Assembly: GCA_017935565.1 (NCBI GenBank)
Contig: JAGBHK010000030.1
Location: forward strand, 1 to 52,979
Reading direction: 5' to 3'
DNA from: Lachnospiraceae bacterium
GTDB taxonomy: Bacteria > Bacillota > Clostridia > Lachnospirales > Lachnospiraceae
Length of the DNA stretch: 52,979 nucleotides
Positions 44,029 through 52,979 of this stretch are shown piece by piece; positions within the stretch are counted from its first letter, which is position 1; the number at the start of each line of letters is the position of its first letter. Position numbers and translations under genes: made by a program. A model generated the notes under the pieces. The model was not told the DNA's origin. It did no database searches and saw only the letters and a program-made list of their open reading frames with translations.

Positions 44029-46958
44029 ATGACTAAAAATTTTGATGTAACAAAGGCTAAAGCCTACGAACTTGTAACAAGAGAAGAAATAAGTGAATTA
44101 AATTCAGTTGGCTATGTATTAAGACATATAAAAACTGGTGCAAGAGTTATGCTTTTGCTTAACGACGATAACAATAAGGTGTTTAACATTGCATTTAGAA
44201 CACCTGTTATGAACGATACAGGTGTGCCACATATTCTTGAACATTCAGTGCTTTGTGGTTCAAAGAAATATTCCGCAAAGGACCCATTTGTAGAGCTTGT
44301 TAAGGGTTCACTTAACACATTTTTAAATGCTATGACATATCCAGATAAGACTATGTATCCTGTTGCCAGCTGTAATGACAAGGATTTTATGAATCTTATG
44401 GATGTGTATATGGATGCGGTATTGAATCCAAATATTTACACAAGAGATGAAATCTTTAGACAGGAAGGTTGGAATTATCACCTTGACAGTGAAGATGGCG
44501 AACTTACAATCAATGGCGTTGTTTACAACGAAATGAAGGGTGTTATGTCATCTCCTGACAGCGTTGTGTCAAGAGAAGGTTACCATAATCTTTTCCCTGA
44601 AAACACATATTCGTTTGAATCAGGCGGCGATCCTGAGTTTATTCCAGAACTTACTTATGAGGAATTTATTAATTTCCATAAAACATATTATCATCCATCA
44701 AACAGTTACATCTATCTTTACGGTGATGTAGATGCAAATGAAAGACTTGATTGGCTTGATGAAGCATATTTATCCAAATACGACGCATTGGAAGTGAATT
44801 CATCAATCCCTGAACATAAAAGTTTCGATGCTCCGATAGAAAAAGAAGTTTTCTATGCTGTTGGTAAGGATGAATCTGTTGATAAGAAGACATATTTTTC
44901 ATATGCAACAGTTGCAGGTTCTGTTCTTGAAGAAGGACTTGTAACAGCTATGGAAATGCTTAGTTACAGCATTCTTTCAATGCCAGGTGCACCTATTCAA
45001 AAGGCACTTATTGATGCTGGAATCTGTGAAGAAGTTTACGGTGGGTTAGAGACTGTTAACCAGAACATTTTCACTATTACAGCTAAGAATTGTCCTGCAG
45101 ATAAGAAGGATGAATTCGTTAGAATCATTGATGAAACATTGAAAAAGATTGTGGCTGAAGGCATCAATAAAGATTCTTTGAGAGCTGCATTGAATAAAAA
45201 GGAATTTGATTTCAGAGAGGCAGATTTTGGTTCATATCCAAAGGGATTATTCTATTGCATGGATATGATGGATAGCTGGTTATATGATGATAATAAGCCA
45301 TTTATGTATCTTAAGATGGAATCAGTTTTCAATGATTTAAGAGAGAAGATTGACACAGATTATTTTGAAAAATTAATAGAAAAATATATACTTAACAACA
45401 ATCACAAACTTATTCTTACAACAAACCCTAAGAAAGGTTTGACAGAAGAAAAAGAAGAAAAGTTAGCGAAGAAATTAGCTGAATACAAGGCTACATTGAC
45501 TGACGAAGAGATTAAGAAAATGGTGGCAGATACAAAGCATTAGAGCAGTATCAGAGCGAGCCTTCAACAAAAGAACAACTTGAAGCTATCCCTCTTCTTA
45601 AGTTAGAAGATATTGGTAAATTACCTGAAAAACTTTATCTTGAGGAAACTGATATTAAGGGTATTAAGACTATTTACAGTCAGGTGCCTACAAATGGCAT
45701 TGCATACATTAAAATGTCTTTCGATACAAATGTACTTGATATGGAAGAATTGCCATATGTATCTGTATTGACTAAGATTATCAAGAAAATTGATACTAAA
45801 AATTACGATTATTTATCATTAAATAATGTAATTAATCTTGAAACAGGTGGAATTGGTCTTGATACAAGCATTTATAATAATGTAAATGATAGTAAGTCAT
45901 ATTCACATAGACTTGAGGTTTCTACAAAGGTTTTAAATAATAAGATAGACAAGGCGTTAGAACTTATTAAGGAATTGGTGACAAATACAATCTTTGATGA
46001 TAAAAAGCGTGTTAAGGAAATTGTTGCGGAAACTAAGTCTATGACACAGGCATACATTATGGGTACTGGACATACAGTTGCAGTAAACAGAGCTATGTCA
46101 TATTTTAGTGAAGACGCATACATTGCAGATATGACAGGCGGTATCCAGTTCTATAAATTCATTGTAGATATGGATAAAGCGTTTGAAAAAGATGGTGATG
46201 CTGTTATTGATAAGATTAAGAGTGTTGCAGCAAAAGTATTCAACATCAATAACCTTATTTTAAGTGTTACTGCTGAAAAAGCAGGTTATGATAAGTTTGT
46301 AGAAAACTTCGGAATAGTTGAAGAAATGTTATCAAATGAAAAACTTCCAGTAAAGGAATGGAAATTTGATTTACAGCAGTTAAATGAAGGATTTAAGACT
46401 TCATCTCAGGTACAGTATGTTGCAAGAACTGGTGATTTCAAGAAGGCAGGCTTCAACTATAGAGGCGCAATGCAGGTATTTGCAAACATTATGAGTTACG
46501 AATATTTATGGAATAACATCCGTGTTAAAGGTGGCGCATATGGATGCTTTGGTAAGTCTATTCGTTCAGGAAAGGTATACTTTGTATCATACAGAGACCC
46601 TAACCTTGCAAATACAAATGCAGTATATGAAGGCATTGCTAATTATTTGCGTGAATTTAATGCTCCAGACAGAGACATTTTGAAATTCATCATCGGAACA
46701 ATTAGCAATCTTGATACACCAAGAAATGCAAGAGCCAAGGGTAGCGTAGCATTTTCTTCATATATGTCAGGTGTAACTTATGAAGATATGGTTAAGGAAA
46801 GAGAAGAAGTGCTTGCACTTACAAATGAAGATGTTAACGCTCTTGCAGATGTGATGGAGGCTGTTATGTCTCAGGGCAATATCTGTGTAATCGGTGGAGC
46901 AAGCAAGATTGAACAGGATAAAGACTTATTTAAAGAAACAGTAGATTTGTTCAACTAA
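44029..46958 (+). pseudogene. M16C zinc metallopeptidase (presequence protease-like), frameshifted
   Basis: Together the two frames would encode one protein of about 976 residues, typical for M16C peptidases that degrade peptides in a closed two-lobed chamber. The first half (44029-45543, 504 residues) carries the inverted zinc motif HILEH in VPHILEHSVLCG. It then meets TAG directly after VADTKH. Homologous sequence continues without a gap in another frame from 45540 (LEQYQSEPSTKEQL...), through GTG 45684, to 46958 (second half with RVKGGAYGCFG). A single missing base near 45540 explains the break. It is either a true recent frameshift or a sequencing error; the rest shows no decay. It lies in an operon with capA-like, era and recO. 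Confidence 0.85.
45536..45545 (+). other. Frameshift point in the M16C peptidase gene
   Basis: The bases around CATTAGAG give His-stop in the upstream frame and TTA-GAG-CAG (Leu-Glu-Gln) in the downstream frame. One extra T (CATTTAGAG) would restore a continuous protein. There is no long homopolymer or slippery heptamer typical of programmed frameshifting. Confidence 0.8.
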
Positions 46959-46968
46959 GGAGATTTAA

Positions 46969-47874
46969 ATGGAAAACAATACAAAATCAGGATTTGTAAC
47001 AATTATCGGCCGCCCAAATGTTGGTAAGTCAACTCTTATGAACAGAATTATTGGCCAAAAAATTGCTATTACATCAAATAAACCACAGACAACAAGAAAT
47101 AGAATACAGACTGTATTTACCAATGAGACAGGTCAGATTGTATTCCTTGATACACCAGGTATTCACAAGGCAAAGAATAAACTTGGTGAATATATGGTAA
47201 GCGCTGCGTTCAATACATTGAAAGAGGTGGATTTGATACTTTGGCTTGTGGAACCTACTGATTACATTGGAGCAGGTGAACAACATATTGCTGAAGTGCT
47301 TAAAAGTGTAAATACACCGGTATTTCTTGTTATTAACAAGGTAGACACAATCAAAAAAGAAGAAATATTAAAGGTTATTGATTCATATAGAAAGATTCAT
47401 AACTTTGCTGAAATTGTGCCAGTATCAGCTATGAAAGGTACAAATACTGATGAACTTGTTGATGAAATCTTCAAATATTTGCCTTACGGTGAGCTCTTCT
47501 ATGATGAAGATACAGTTACAGACCAGCCTGTAAGACAAATTGTGGCAGAAATCATCCGTGAGAAAGCGCTTAAATGCTTGGATGAAGAGATTCCTCACGG
47601 AATAGCGGTTTATATTGATACAATGAAAGAAAGACCAAATGGTAAGATTGTTGACATAGAAGCAACAATAGTTTGCGAAAGAGATTCGCACAAGGGTATC
47701 GTTATTGGTAAGCAAGGCGCTATGCTTAAGAAAATTGGTAGCGCTGCCAGATACGAAATTGAACAACTTGTGGAAATGCAGGCTAATCTCAAAATTTGGG
47801 TAAAAGTACGTAAAGAGTGGCGCGACAGCGATACTCAGCTTAAAAATTTTGGATACAATAAAAAGGATTTGTAA
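46969..47874 (+). CDS. era: GTPase Era
   Basis: The 301-residue GTPase is needed for 30S ribosomal subunit maturation and binds 16S rRNA near its 3' end. The G domain has GRPNVGKST (G1), TTRNRIQ (G2), DTPGIHKAK (G3) and NKVD (G4). The C-terminal KH domain holds GIVIGKQGAMLKKIGS. AAGGAG sits before the ATG. It is 10 bases after the peptidase gene and 3 bases before recO, the usual era-recO pairing. Confidence 0.97.
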   Translation: MENNTKSGFVTIIGRPNVGKSTLMNRIIGQKIAITSNKPQTTRNRIQTVFTNETGQIVFLDTPGIHKAKNKLGEYMVSAAFNTLKEVDLILWLVEPTDYIGAGEQHIAEVLKSVNTPVFLVINKVDTIKKEEILKVIDSYRKIHNFAEIVPVSAMKGTNTDELVDEIFKYLPYGELFYDEDTVTDQPVRQIVAEIIREKALKCLDEEIPHGIAVYIDTMKERPNGKIVDIEATIVCERDSHKGIVIGKQGAMLKKIGSAARYEIEQLVEMQANLKIWVKVRKEWRDSDTQLKNFGYNKKDL

Positions 47875-47877
47875 AAT

Positions 47878-48609
47878 ATGGTGAATCAGATTACATTAAC
47901 GGGGATGGTGCTTTCGTCCATGCCTGTTAATGAATATGACAGAAGAATAGTAATCCTCACCAAGGAAAGAGGGAAAATTGTAGCGTTTGTCAAGGGCGCA
48001 AGGCGTCAACACAGCACTTTAAGTGCTGGCAGCAGGCAATTTTCTTTTGGTAAATTTACAATGTATGGAGGAAGAAATGCATACAATGTGACTGGCATGG
48101 AGATATCAGAATATTTTGAGGATATTCAAATGGATATTGATGCCATTTATTACGGCTTCTATTTTATGGAACTGGCGGCATATTACACGATGGAGAATGT
48201 ACCATCACCAGAAATGTTGGCATTACTGTATGTTACAATGAATGCATTAAGAAAAAATACTATTCCAAAGAAGTTGGTTCGACATATATTTGAACTGAAA
48301 GTTTTTGCTATTAATGGTGAATATCCTAATGTATTTGCCTGCGCCGAATGCGGAACTAATGAGAATTTGCTTAGTTTTTCGGTAAGTAAAAATGGTGTTT
48401 TATGCAAGAATTGCAAAGGAAAAAATGAAGGTTTAGATTTGCTTACATCAACTCTTTACACTATGCAGTATGTGATTTCGGCAGATATAAAGAGATTGTA
48501 TACATTTAGCGTTACTGACGAAGTGTTGACGGAACTGACAATGGTAATGGGGCGCTGGATGGCGAAATGTGTGGATAAAACCTTCAAATCATTGGAACTT
48601 ATAACTTAA
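47878..48609 (+). CDS. recO: DNA repair protein RecO
   Basis: The 243-residue recombination mediator works with RecR (and RecF) to load RecA onto SSB-covered DNA. It has an N-terminal OB fold (about 1-80; GMVLSSMPVNEYDRRIVILT) and a C-terminal helical domain with a C4 zinc site (ACAECGTNE and LCKNCKG, about 159-182). The ATG lies 3 bases after the era stop; the Shine-Dalgarno AAGGA is rather distant, so coupling to era is likely. Confidence 0.94.
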   Translation: MVNQITLTGMVLSSMPVNEYDRRIVILTKERGKIVAFVKGARRQHSTLSAGSRQFSFGKFTMYGGRNAYNVTGMEISEYFEDIQMDIDAIYYGFYFMELAAYYTMENVPSPEMLALLYVTMNALRKNTIPKKLVRHIFELKVFAINGEYPNVFACAECGTNENLLSFSVSKNGVLCKNCKGKNEGLDLLTSTLYTMQYVISADIKRLYTFSVTDEVLTELTMVMGRWMAKCVDKTFKSLELIT

Positions 48610-48630
48610 TAGGTTTTTTATAAAAAAATC

Positions 48631-48659
48631 TTGAAAATTATATATAATAAGGTTATAAT
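48631..48659 (+). promoter_or_regulatory. Promoter of glyS
   Basis: TTGAAA (48631-48636), a 17-base spacer and TATAAT (48654-48659). The leader is only about 35 bases, too short for a T-box, so no tRNA-responsive control is visible. Confidence 0.7.
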
Positions 48660-48698
48660 ACCAAATTATCGACAAATAATTGAAAGGAAATATTAGTT

Positions 48699-50087
48699 AT
48701 GGAAAAGACGATGGAAAAAATCGTGGCTTTGGCCAAAGCGAGAGGATTTGTATATCCAGGCTCAGAAATTTACGGAGGTTTAGCAAATACTTGGGATTAC
48801 GGTAATCTCGGTGTTGAACTTAAAAACAACGTAAAGAAGGCTTGGTGGTCAAAATTCATTCAGGAGAATCCTTATAACGTAGGTGTTGACTGTGCAATCT
48901 TAATGAACCCACAGACATGGGTAGCTTCAGGACATCTTGGCGGCTTTGCAGACCCTCTTATGGACTGTAAGGAATGTAAGGAAAGATTCAGAGCTGACAA
49001 GCTTATTGAAGATTACAATGCTGAAAACGGTATCGTAATGGATACAGCTATTGATGCTTGGTCAAATGAAGAAATGACTAATTACATAAATGAAAAGAAC
49101 ATCTGCTGTCCATCATGTGGAAAGCACAATTTCACAGACATCAGACAGTTTAACCTTATGTTCAAGACATTCCAGGGTGTTACAGAAGACGCTAAGAACG
49201 TAGTTTACTTAAGACCTGAAACAGCTCAGGGTATCTTTGTAAACTTCAAGAATGTTCAGAGAACATCTAGAAAGAAGATTCCATTTGGTATCGGACAGAT
49301 TGGTAAGTCATTCAGAAATGAGATTACACCAGGTAACTTCACATTCAGAACAAGAGAATTTGAGCAGATGGAATTAGAATTCTTCTGTGAACCAGGAACA
49401 GACCTTGAATGGTTTGCATACTGGAAGCAGTTCTGTATCGATTGGTTACAGACACTTGGCATTAAGCCAGACGAGATGAGAGTACGTGACCACTCTCCAG
49501 AAGAACTTTGCTTCTATAGTAAGGCAACAACAGATATCGAGTTCTTATTCCCATTTGGTTGGGGTGAACTTTGGGGAATCGCAGATAGAACAGATTATGA
49601 CCTTACTCAGCATCAGAATACATCAGGTGAACCTATGGATTATTTTGATGATGAGAAAAAAGAAAAATATATTCCATACGTTATTGAGCCATCACTTGGT
49701 GCTGACAGAGTAACATTAGCATTCCTTTGTGCAGCATATGATGAGGAAGAATTAGAAGGCGGCGATGTAAGAACAGTTCTTCATTTCCACCCAGCTATCG
49801 CACCTGTAAAGGTTGGCGTACTTCCTCTTTCTAAGAAGTTAAATGAAGGTGCAGAAAAGATTTACGCTGAACTTAGCAAAATCTACAACTGTGAATTCGA
49901 TGACAGAGGAAATATTGGAAAGAGATACAGAAGACAGGACGAAATCGGTACACCATTCTGTATCACTTACGACTTCGAGTCAGAAGAGGATGGATGTGTA
50001 ACAGTAAGGGAAAGAGATACAATGGCTCAGGAAAGAATTAAGATTTCTGAATTAAAAGAGTATCTTGCAAAGAAATTTGAGTATTAA
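48699..50087 (+). CDS. glyS: Glycyl-tRNA synthetase, dimeric (class II) type
   Basis: The 462-residue enzyme charges tRNA-Gly. It is the single-chain alpha2 form (GlyQS/GRS1 type), not the alpha2beta2 enzyme of many bacteria. Landmarks are [16 protein letters not shown] at the N-terminus, a zinc-like cluster (CKECKERF ... [10 protein letters not shown], about 89-146), motif 2 ([19 protein letters not shown] region), motif 3 ([13 protein letters not shown]) and an anticodon-binding domain from about 355. The length is normal. It is monocistronic with a terminator. Confidence 0.96.
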   Translation: MEKTMEKIVALAKARGFVYPGSEIYGGLANTWDYGNLGVELKNNVKKAWWSKFIQENPYNVGVDCAILMNPQTWVASGHLGGFADPLMDCKECKERFRADKLIEDYNAENGIVMDTAIDAWSNEEMTNYINEKNICCPSCGKHNFTDIRQFNLMFKTFQGVTEDAKNVVYLRPETAQGIFVNFKNVQRTSRKKIPFGIGQIGKSFRNEITPGNFTFRTREFEQMELEFFCEPGTDLEWFAYWKQFCIDWLQTLGIKPDEMRVRDHSPEELCFYSKATTDIEFLFPFGWGELWGIADRTDYDLTQHQNTSGEPMDYFDDEKKEKYIPYVIEPSLGADRVTLAFLCAAYDEEELEGGDVRTVLHFHPAIAPVKVGVLPLSKKLNEGAEKIYAELSKIYNCEFDDRGNIGKRYRRQDEIGTPFCITYDFESEEDGCVTVRERDTMAQERIKISELKEYLAKKFEY

Positions 50088-50101
50088 TTTACGTTAATAA
50101 G

Positions 50102-50136
50102 AAGACTGGTATACATTTGTGTATCAGTCTTTTTTG
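50102..50136 (+). terminator. Terminator of glyS
   Basis: AAGACTG (50102-50108) pairs with CAGTCTT (50125-50131); inner bases GTATACA/TGTGTAT extend the stem imperfectly. A T tract ending TTTTTTGC follows and runs into the repeat element. Confidence 0.8.
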
Positions 50137-50137
50137 C

Positions 50138-50282
50138 TATATAAGAAAGTTCTTCGAACTTCCTTATATAGCAAAAAATGCTCCGCGAGGATGCGCACTC
50201 GCGCGAATGGAAATATGTCGCAAATGCGACCGCGCTCGGCGCGAGAATTTCGCAAGCGAAATTATTTATTCTTATATAAGAA
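50138..50282. repeat. Interspersed palindromic repeat element, long copy
   Basis: The core 50226-50263 differs from 5723-5760 by one base. The left border TATATAAGAAAG (50138-50149) is the same as in the short copy, and TATATAAGAA recurs at 50273-50282. The extra part at 50150-50225 has a hairpin with CTATATAAG ... CTTATATAG arms around GTTC-TTC-GAAC, a GC-rich stretch, and GTCGC-AAAT-GCGAC. No coding signal is seen in 50088-50312. Confidence 0.75.
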
Positions 50283-50312
50283 TATAGAAAAGTAAAAGGG
50301 AGACAAAGGATT

Positions 50313-51464
50313 ATGAAAGAAAATGTAAAAAAAGTTATGAAAGTATTGATGGTGTTGTTAATTTTGGGAACAACAACTGTCGGAATGGTGTTTAGCATTA
50401 TTAGTTTTAACAAGATTAATGATGTTGAAAAACAAAATGTTGAAATCGCAAACAAGGTTCAATTAAAAGAAGAGGAAGATGAGGCAGAGGAAGAAAAGAA
50501 TGAAGAAATAATTATTGGTGATGTATATAAAATTATATCTACGGAAGCTATTTCAGATGCATATATTTCTGGTGATGATTCTAAGTTAAGTGAGGAAGAC
50601 AAAGTTACTTTAGAAGTTGCATCGAAGGTTATTGAGGAAATAATTGAAGAAGATATGACTGATTACGAAAAGGAAGAAGCAATATACGTATGGATTTGTG
50701 AAAATATAGAAAATGATACAGGTGGAACAGTTGCAGTTCCTTCGGCTAGAGGAATTTATGACAGACCATATGGTGTGTTACAAAACAAGCAGGCAGTTTG
50801 TGTTGGATATGCAACAACATTTAAACTTTTGACAAATATGGTTGGTTTGGATTGTCTCGTTATGCATGACATAGCATTGAGTCATTCTTGGAATTTAATA
50901 CAATTGGACGACGGTTGTTGGTATATGGTTGACTGCTATATGGATGCAGGAGATATGTTATATGCAAACTTCAATATGAATGATGAAATGGCTTCATATG
51001 GACATGATTGGGCTGTTGGCGAGTATCCTGTAGCAAATGGTGTTAAGTACAACTATTTAGAAATGTCCAAAATCAAAGTTGCAGATGTTGAAGAAATGAT
51101 AGAGCAGGTTGCCAAATTTTACGAAGACGAAAAAAGTTTTGGTGTAATTGAAGTGCCTATTAAAGAAGATATAACATACGAGCAAATTCAATACGTAGCA
51201 GATGGTGTCACATATAGATTGACAAATGAATTTTCAGATGCGTATTTGCAAGTTTTAGAGGGTTCTAGTGAAGAAGTAGTGTTAGTTGCATATTGCTATT
51301 ACAATTACGAAGATATGGATGATGGCGACTATTCAGATGAAGACTTTGTATGGATAGATGAAATTCTCGATGATACTTTCGGCGAAGGTGAGAACTGGGA
51401 AGATGAATATTATGAAGAAGAATATTATGAGGATATAGAAGTAGAAATTTATAAAGAATATTAA
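50313..51464 (+). CDS. Membrane-anchored transglutaminase-like protein
   Basis: The 383-residue protein has one N-terminal membrane helix (about 9-32) followed by an acidic stretch. The transglutaminase-like (papain-fold) domain has a plausible triad: C163 in QAVCVGYA, H191 in LSHSWN and D207 in YMVDCYMD. Bacterial members usually act as peptidases or have unknown roles rather than crosslinking proteins. The C-terminus is highly acidic and Tyr-rich (EEEYYEDIEVEIYKEY). It faces outside the membrane. GGGAGA lies before the ATG. It ends just before a lipoprotein gene, with which it is probably cotranscribed. Confidence 0.82.
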   Translation: MKENVKKVMKVLMVLLILGTTTVGMVFSIISFNKINDVEKQNVEIANKVQLKEEEDEAEEEKNEEIIIGDVYKIISTEAISDAYISGDDSKLSEEDKVTLEVASKVIEEIIEEDMTDYEKEEAIYVWICENIENDTGGTVAVPSARGIYDRPYGVLQNKQAVCVGYATTFKLLTNMVGLDCLVMHDIALSHSWNLIQLDDGCWYMVDCYMDAGDMLYANFNMNDEMASYGHDWAVGEYPVANGVKYNYLEMSKIKVADVEEMIEQVAKFYEDEKSFGVIEVPIKEDITYEQIQYVADGVTYRLTNEFSDAYLQVLEGSSEEVVLVAYCYYNYEDMDDGDYSDEDFVWIDEILDDTFGEGENWEDEYYEEEYYEDIEVEIYKEY

Positions 51465-51480
51465 TTAAGAAGGTGTGAAA

Positions 51481-52002
51481 ATGTTTAAGATAAAAAAATG
51501 TATATTAATAATTACACTTTTTGTGTTCATGCTAATGATTGTTTCTTGTAAAGACAAGGAAAAGGAAGATGAAACTTCATCTGGAAAAACAACAGGATAT
51601 ACATCTAATGAGGTTTTTGAAAAGTTGTCTGATTCAATGAAAGACCAGCCTGATATGACAACTGTAACAAGCGCAGATGAAGGCTCAAAAAATGTGTTTT
51701 TAATCTTTTCAGAAGTTGATTTCGATAAGGTCGAAGACTTTGTATTTAGTTATTCAACAAAGGGGCTTGCAGATGAAATAATAGTAGTACATACAAAGGA
51801 TAGTGCTGATGCAACTTCAGTAAAAAAGGATTTGGAGAAAAGACTTCAAAGTAGAAAGGCTACATTCGAGGAATATAATCCAGAGGAAGGAAAGAAGTTT
51901 GAGGGGGCAGTAGTATTAACACAAGATAATTGCATTGTATTGCTTATAGGAAACCAAGCTCAAAATGGTAAATACGAGTTTAATAAGATGTTTGATAAAT
52001 AA
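51481..52002 (+). CDS. DUF4358-like lipoprotein
   Basis: The 173-residue protein has a signal peptide ending MLMIVSC with lipid-modified Cys near 23, a charged linker, and a small alpha/beta domain (about 45-173; EVDFDKVEDFVFSYSTKGLA, ADEIIVVHTKD, NCIVLLIGNQ). This pattern matches what I know as DUF4358, found in clostridial lipoproteins of unknown role. ATG at 51481 is preferred to GTG at 51475 since AAGAAGG (51467-51473) is then 7 bases away. It lies 16 bases after the transglutaminase-like gene. Confidence 0.8.
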   Translation: MFKIKKCILIITLFVFMLMIVSCKDKEKEDETSSGKTTGYTSNEVFEKLSDSMKDQPDMTTVTSADEGSKNVFLIFSEVDFDKVEDFVFSYSTKGLADEIIVVHTKDSADATSVKKDLEKRLQSRKATFEEYNPEEGKKFEGAVVLTQDNCIVLLIGNQAQNGKYEFNKMFDK

Positions 52003-52021
52003 CTTTTTTTTACAAATTGCG

Positions 52022-52050
52022 TTGACTAAATTTAATGAACTTGTTATAAT
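52022..52050 (+). promoter_or_regulatory. Promoter of ppdK
   Basis: TTGACT (52022-52027), a 17-base spacer and TATAAT (52045-52050). The leader is about 107 bases and holds a small hairpin, ATAAGGA-ATAG-TCCTTAT, at about 52116-52133. No riboswitch was recognised. Confidence 0.78.
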
Positions 52051-52163
52051 ATTTATCAAGTGCACTCGTGCGCCCTTTTTTGAGGTGCGATTAAGAGAAT
52101 GCATACTATAGCATATAAGGAATAGTCCTTATAAGATAAATGAAAATTTAGGAGGAACTTAAA

Positions 52164-52979
52164 ATGGCAAGAAAATGGGTATACCTTTTCAGCGAAGGTA
52201 ACGCTAACATGCGTGAGCTCCTTGGTGGTAAGGGTGCAAACTTAGCAGAGATGACACATATCGGTCTTCCTGTTCCACAGGGATTCACAATTACAACTGA
52301 GGCATGTACACAGTACTATGAGGATGGTCGTAAGATTAATGATGAAATTCAGGCTCAGATTAATGAGTACATCGTAAAGATGGAAGAAATTACAGGTAAG
52401 AAGTTCGGTGATAAGGAAAATCCACTTCTCGTATCTGTTCGTTCAGGTGCTAGAGCATCTATGCCAGGTATGATGGATACAATCCTTAACCTTGGTCTTA
52501 ATGAAACAGTTGTTAACACAATTGCAGAAAAATCAGGAAATGCTAGATGGGCATGGGATTGTTATAGAAGATTTATTCAGATGTATTCTGACGTAGTTAT
52601 GGAAGTTGGTAAGAAGTATTTTGAAGAACTTATCGACAAGATGAAAGAAGATAGAGGCGTTTCACAGGACGTTGAACTTACAGCTGATGACCTTAAGGAA
52701 CTTGCTGCACAGTTCAAGGCTGAATACAAGAACAAGATCGGTGCAGATTTCCCAGATGATCCAAAGGAACAGTTAATGGGTGCTGTACAGGCCGTATTCC
52801 GTTCATGGGACAACCCACGTGCTAACGTATACCGTCGTGACAACGATATCCCATATTCCTGGGGTACAGCTGTTAACGTACAGTCCATGGCATTTGGTAA
52901 CATGGGTGATGACTGTGGTACAGGTGTTGCGTTCACACGTGATCCTGCTACAGGCGAGAAGAAGCTTATGGGTGAGTTC
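52164..52979 (+). CDS. ppdK: Pyruvate, phosphate dikinase (5' part, runs off the window)
   Basis: The first 272 codons are present and the frame is open at the window end. The enzyme interconverts pyruvate, ATP and phosphate with PEP, AMP and pyrophosphate, giving reversible glycolytic flux in anaerobes. The N-terminal ATP-grasp domain is clear: MARKWVYLFSEGNANMRELL, GGKGANLAEMT, GLPVPQGFTITTEAC, SVRSGARASMPGMMDTILN and a later TGVAFTRDPATGE block. The phosphohistidine and PEP-binding domains lie beyond the window. The start has AGGAGGA 7 bases upstream. The codon bias suggests strong expression. Confidence 0.95.
   Translation, partial: MARKWVYLFSEGNANMRELLGGKGANLAEMTHIGLPVPQGFTITTEACTQYYEDGRKINDEIQAQINEYIVKMEEITGKKFGDKENPLLVSVRSGARASMPGMMDTILNLGLNETVVNTIAEKSGNARWAWDCYRRFIQMYSDVVMEVGKKYFEELIDKMKEDRGVSQDVELTADDLKELAAQFKAEYKNKIGADFPDDPKEQLMGAVQAVFRSWDNPRANVYRRDNDIPYSWGTAVNVQSMAFGNMGDDCGTGVAFTRDPATGEKKLMGEF

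Noticed and set aside
45536-45545. Programmed ribosomal frameshift in the M16C gene
   Set aside because: There is no slippery heptamer, stimulatory stem or internal Shine-Dalgarno, and the family is not known to use one.
48610-48698. T-box leader of glyS
   Set aside because: The transcribed leader is only about 35 bases, too short for a specifier stem and antiterminator.

Overview
The window is an AT-rich chromosomal segment from a spore-forming Gram-positive anaerobe, most likely a Lachnospiraceae member of the Clostridia. The evidence is a complete spoVAA-AB-AC-AD-AE(B) operon, a single-chain PurL, strong GGAGG-type ribosome binding sites, the clpC / small conserved protein / radA order, and several carbohydrate ABC importers with an intracellular GH36 enzyme. 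The genus cannot be fixed from the sequence alone.

Layout. 1-5470: the end of a Glu-rich protein, then clpC, a small conserved protein, radA and a soluble chemoreceptor-like signalling protein. 5481-8381: terminators, a tRNA-Trp gene, a short repeat element, and a small protein translationally coupled to a helicase with an N-terminal nuclease-like domain. 8506-17015: a duplicated-domain membrane-anchored protein of unknown function, purL, and two paralogous LamG-type surface proteins with matching promoters. 17016-17551: a gene-free stretch with a GC-rich inverted and direct repeat cluster.

17552-33387 is a same-strand glycan locus and the most interesting region. It encodes two solute-binding proteins (one of about 1030 residues with extra beta-rich domains), four permeases forming two pairs, a beta-propeller/TPR/Yip1-like membrane protein, a DUF5696-like secreted protein with a possible TIM barrel, and a GH36 alpha-galactosidase. 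No transporter ATPase is encoded, so a shared ATPase elsewhere is expected. Several genes overlap by 4-11 bases. The two central non-transporter proteins are of a kind often seen beside such importers but with no function I know of.

33419-42032, mostly on the minus strand: the spoVA operon (dipicolinic acid channel), a class A penicillin-binding protein, a striking 331-bp fold-back element, an IMPACT/YigZ protein (plus strand), and typA. 42235-48609, plus strand: bioY, a CapA-like lipoprotein, a frameshifted M16C peptidase, era and recO, closely packed and probably one operon. 48699-52979: glyS, a copy of the short repeat element, a transglutaminase-like protein, a DUF4358-like lipoprotein, and the 5' part of ppdK, which runs off the window.

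All functional statements rest on motif recognition by eye. No database search was run.
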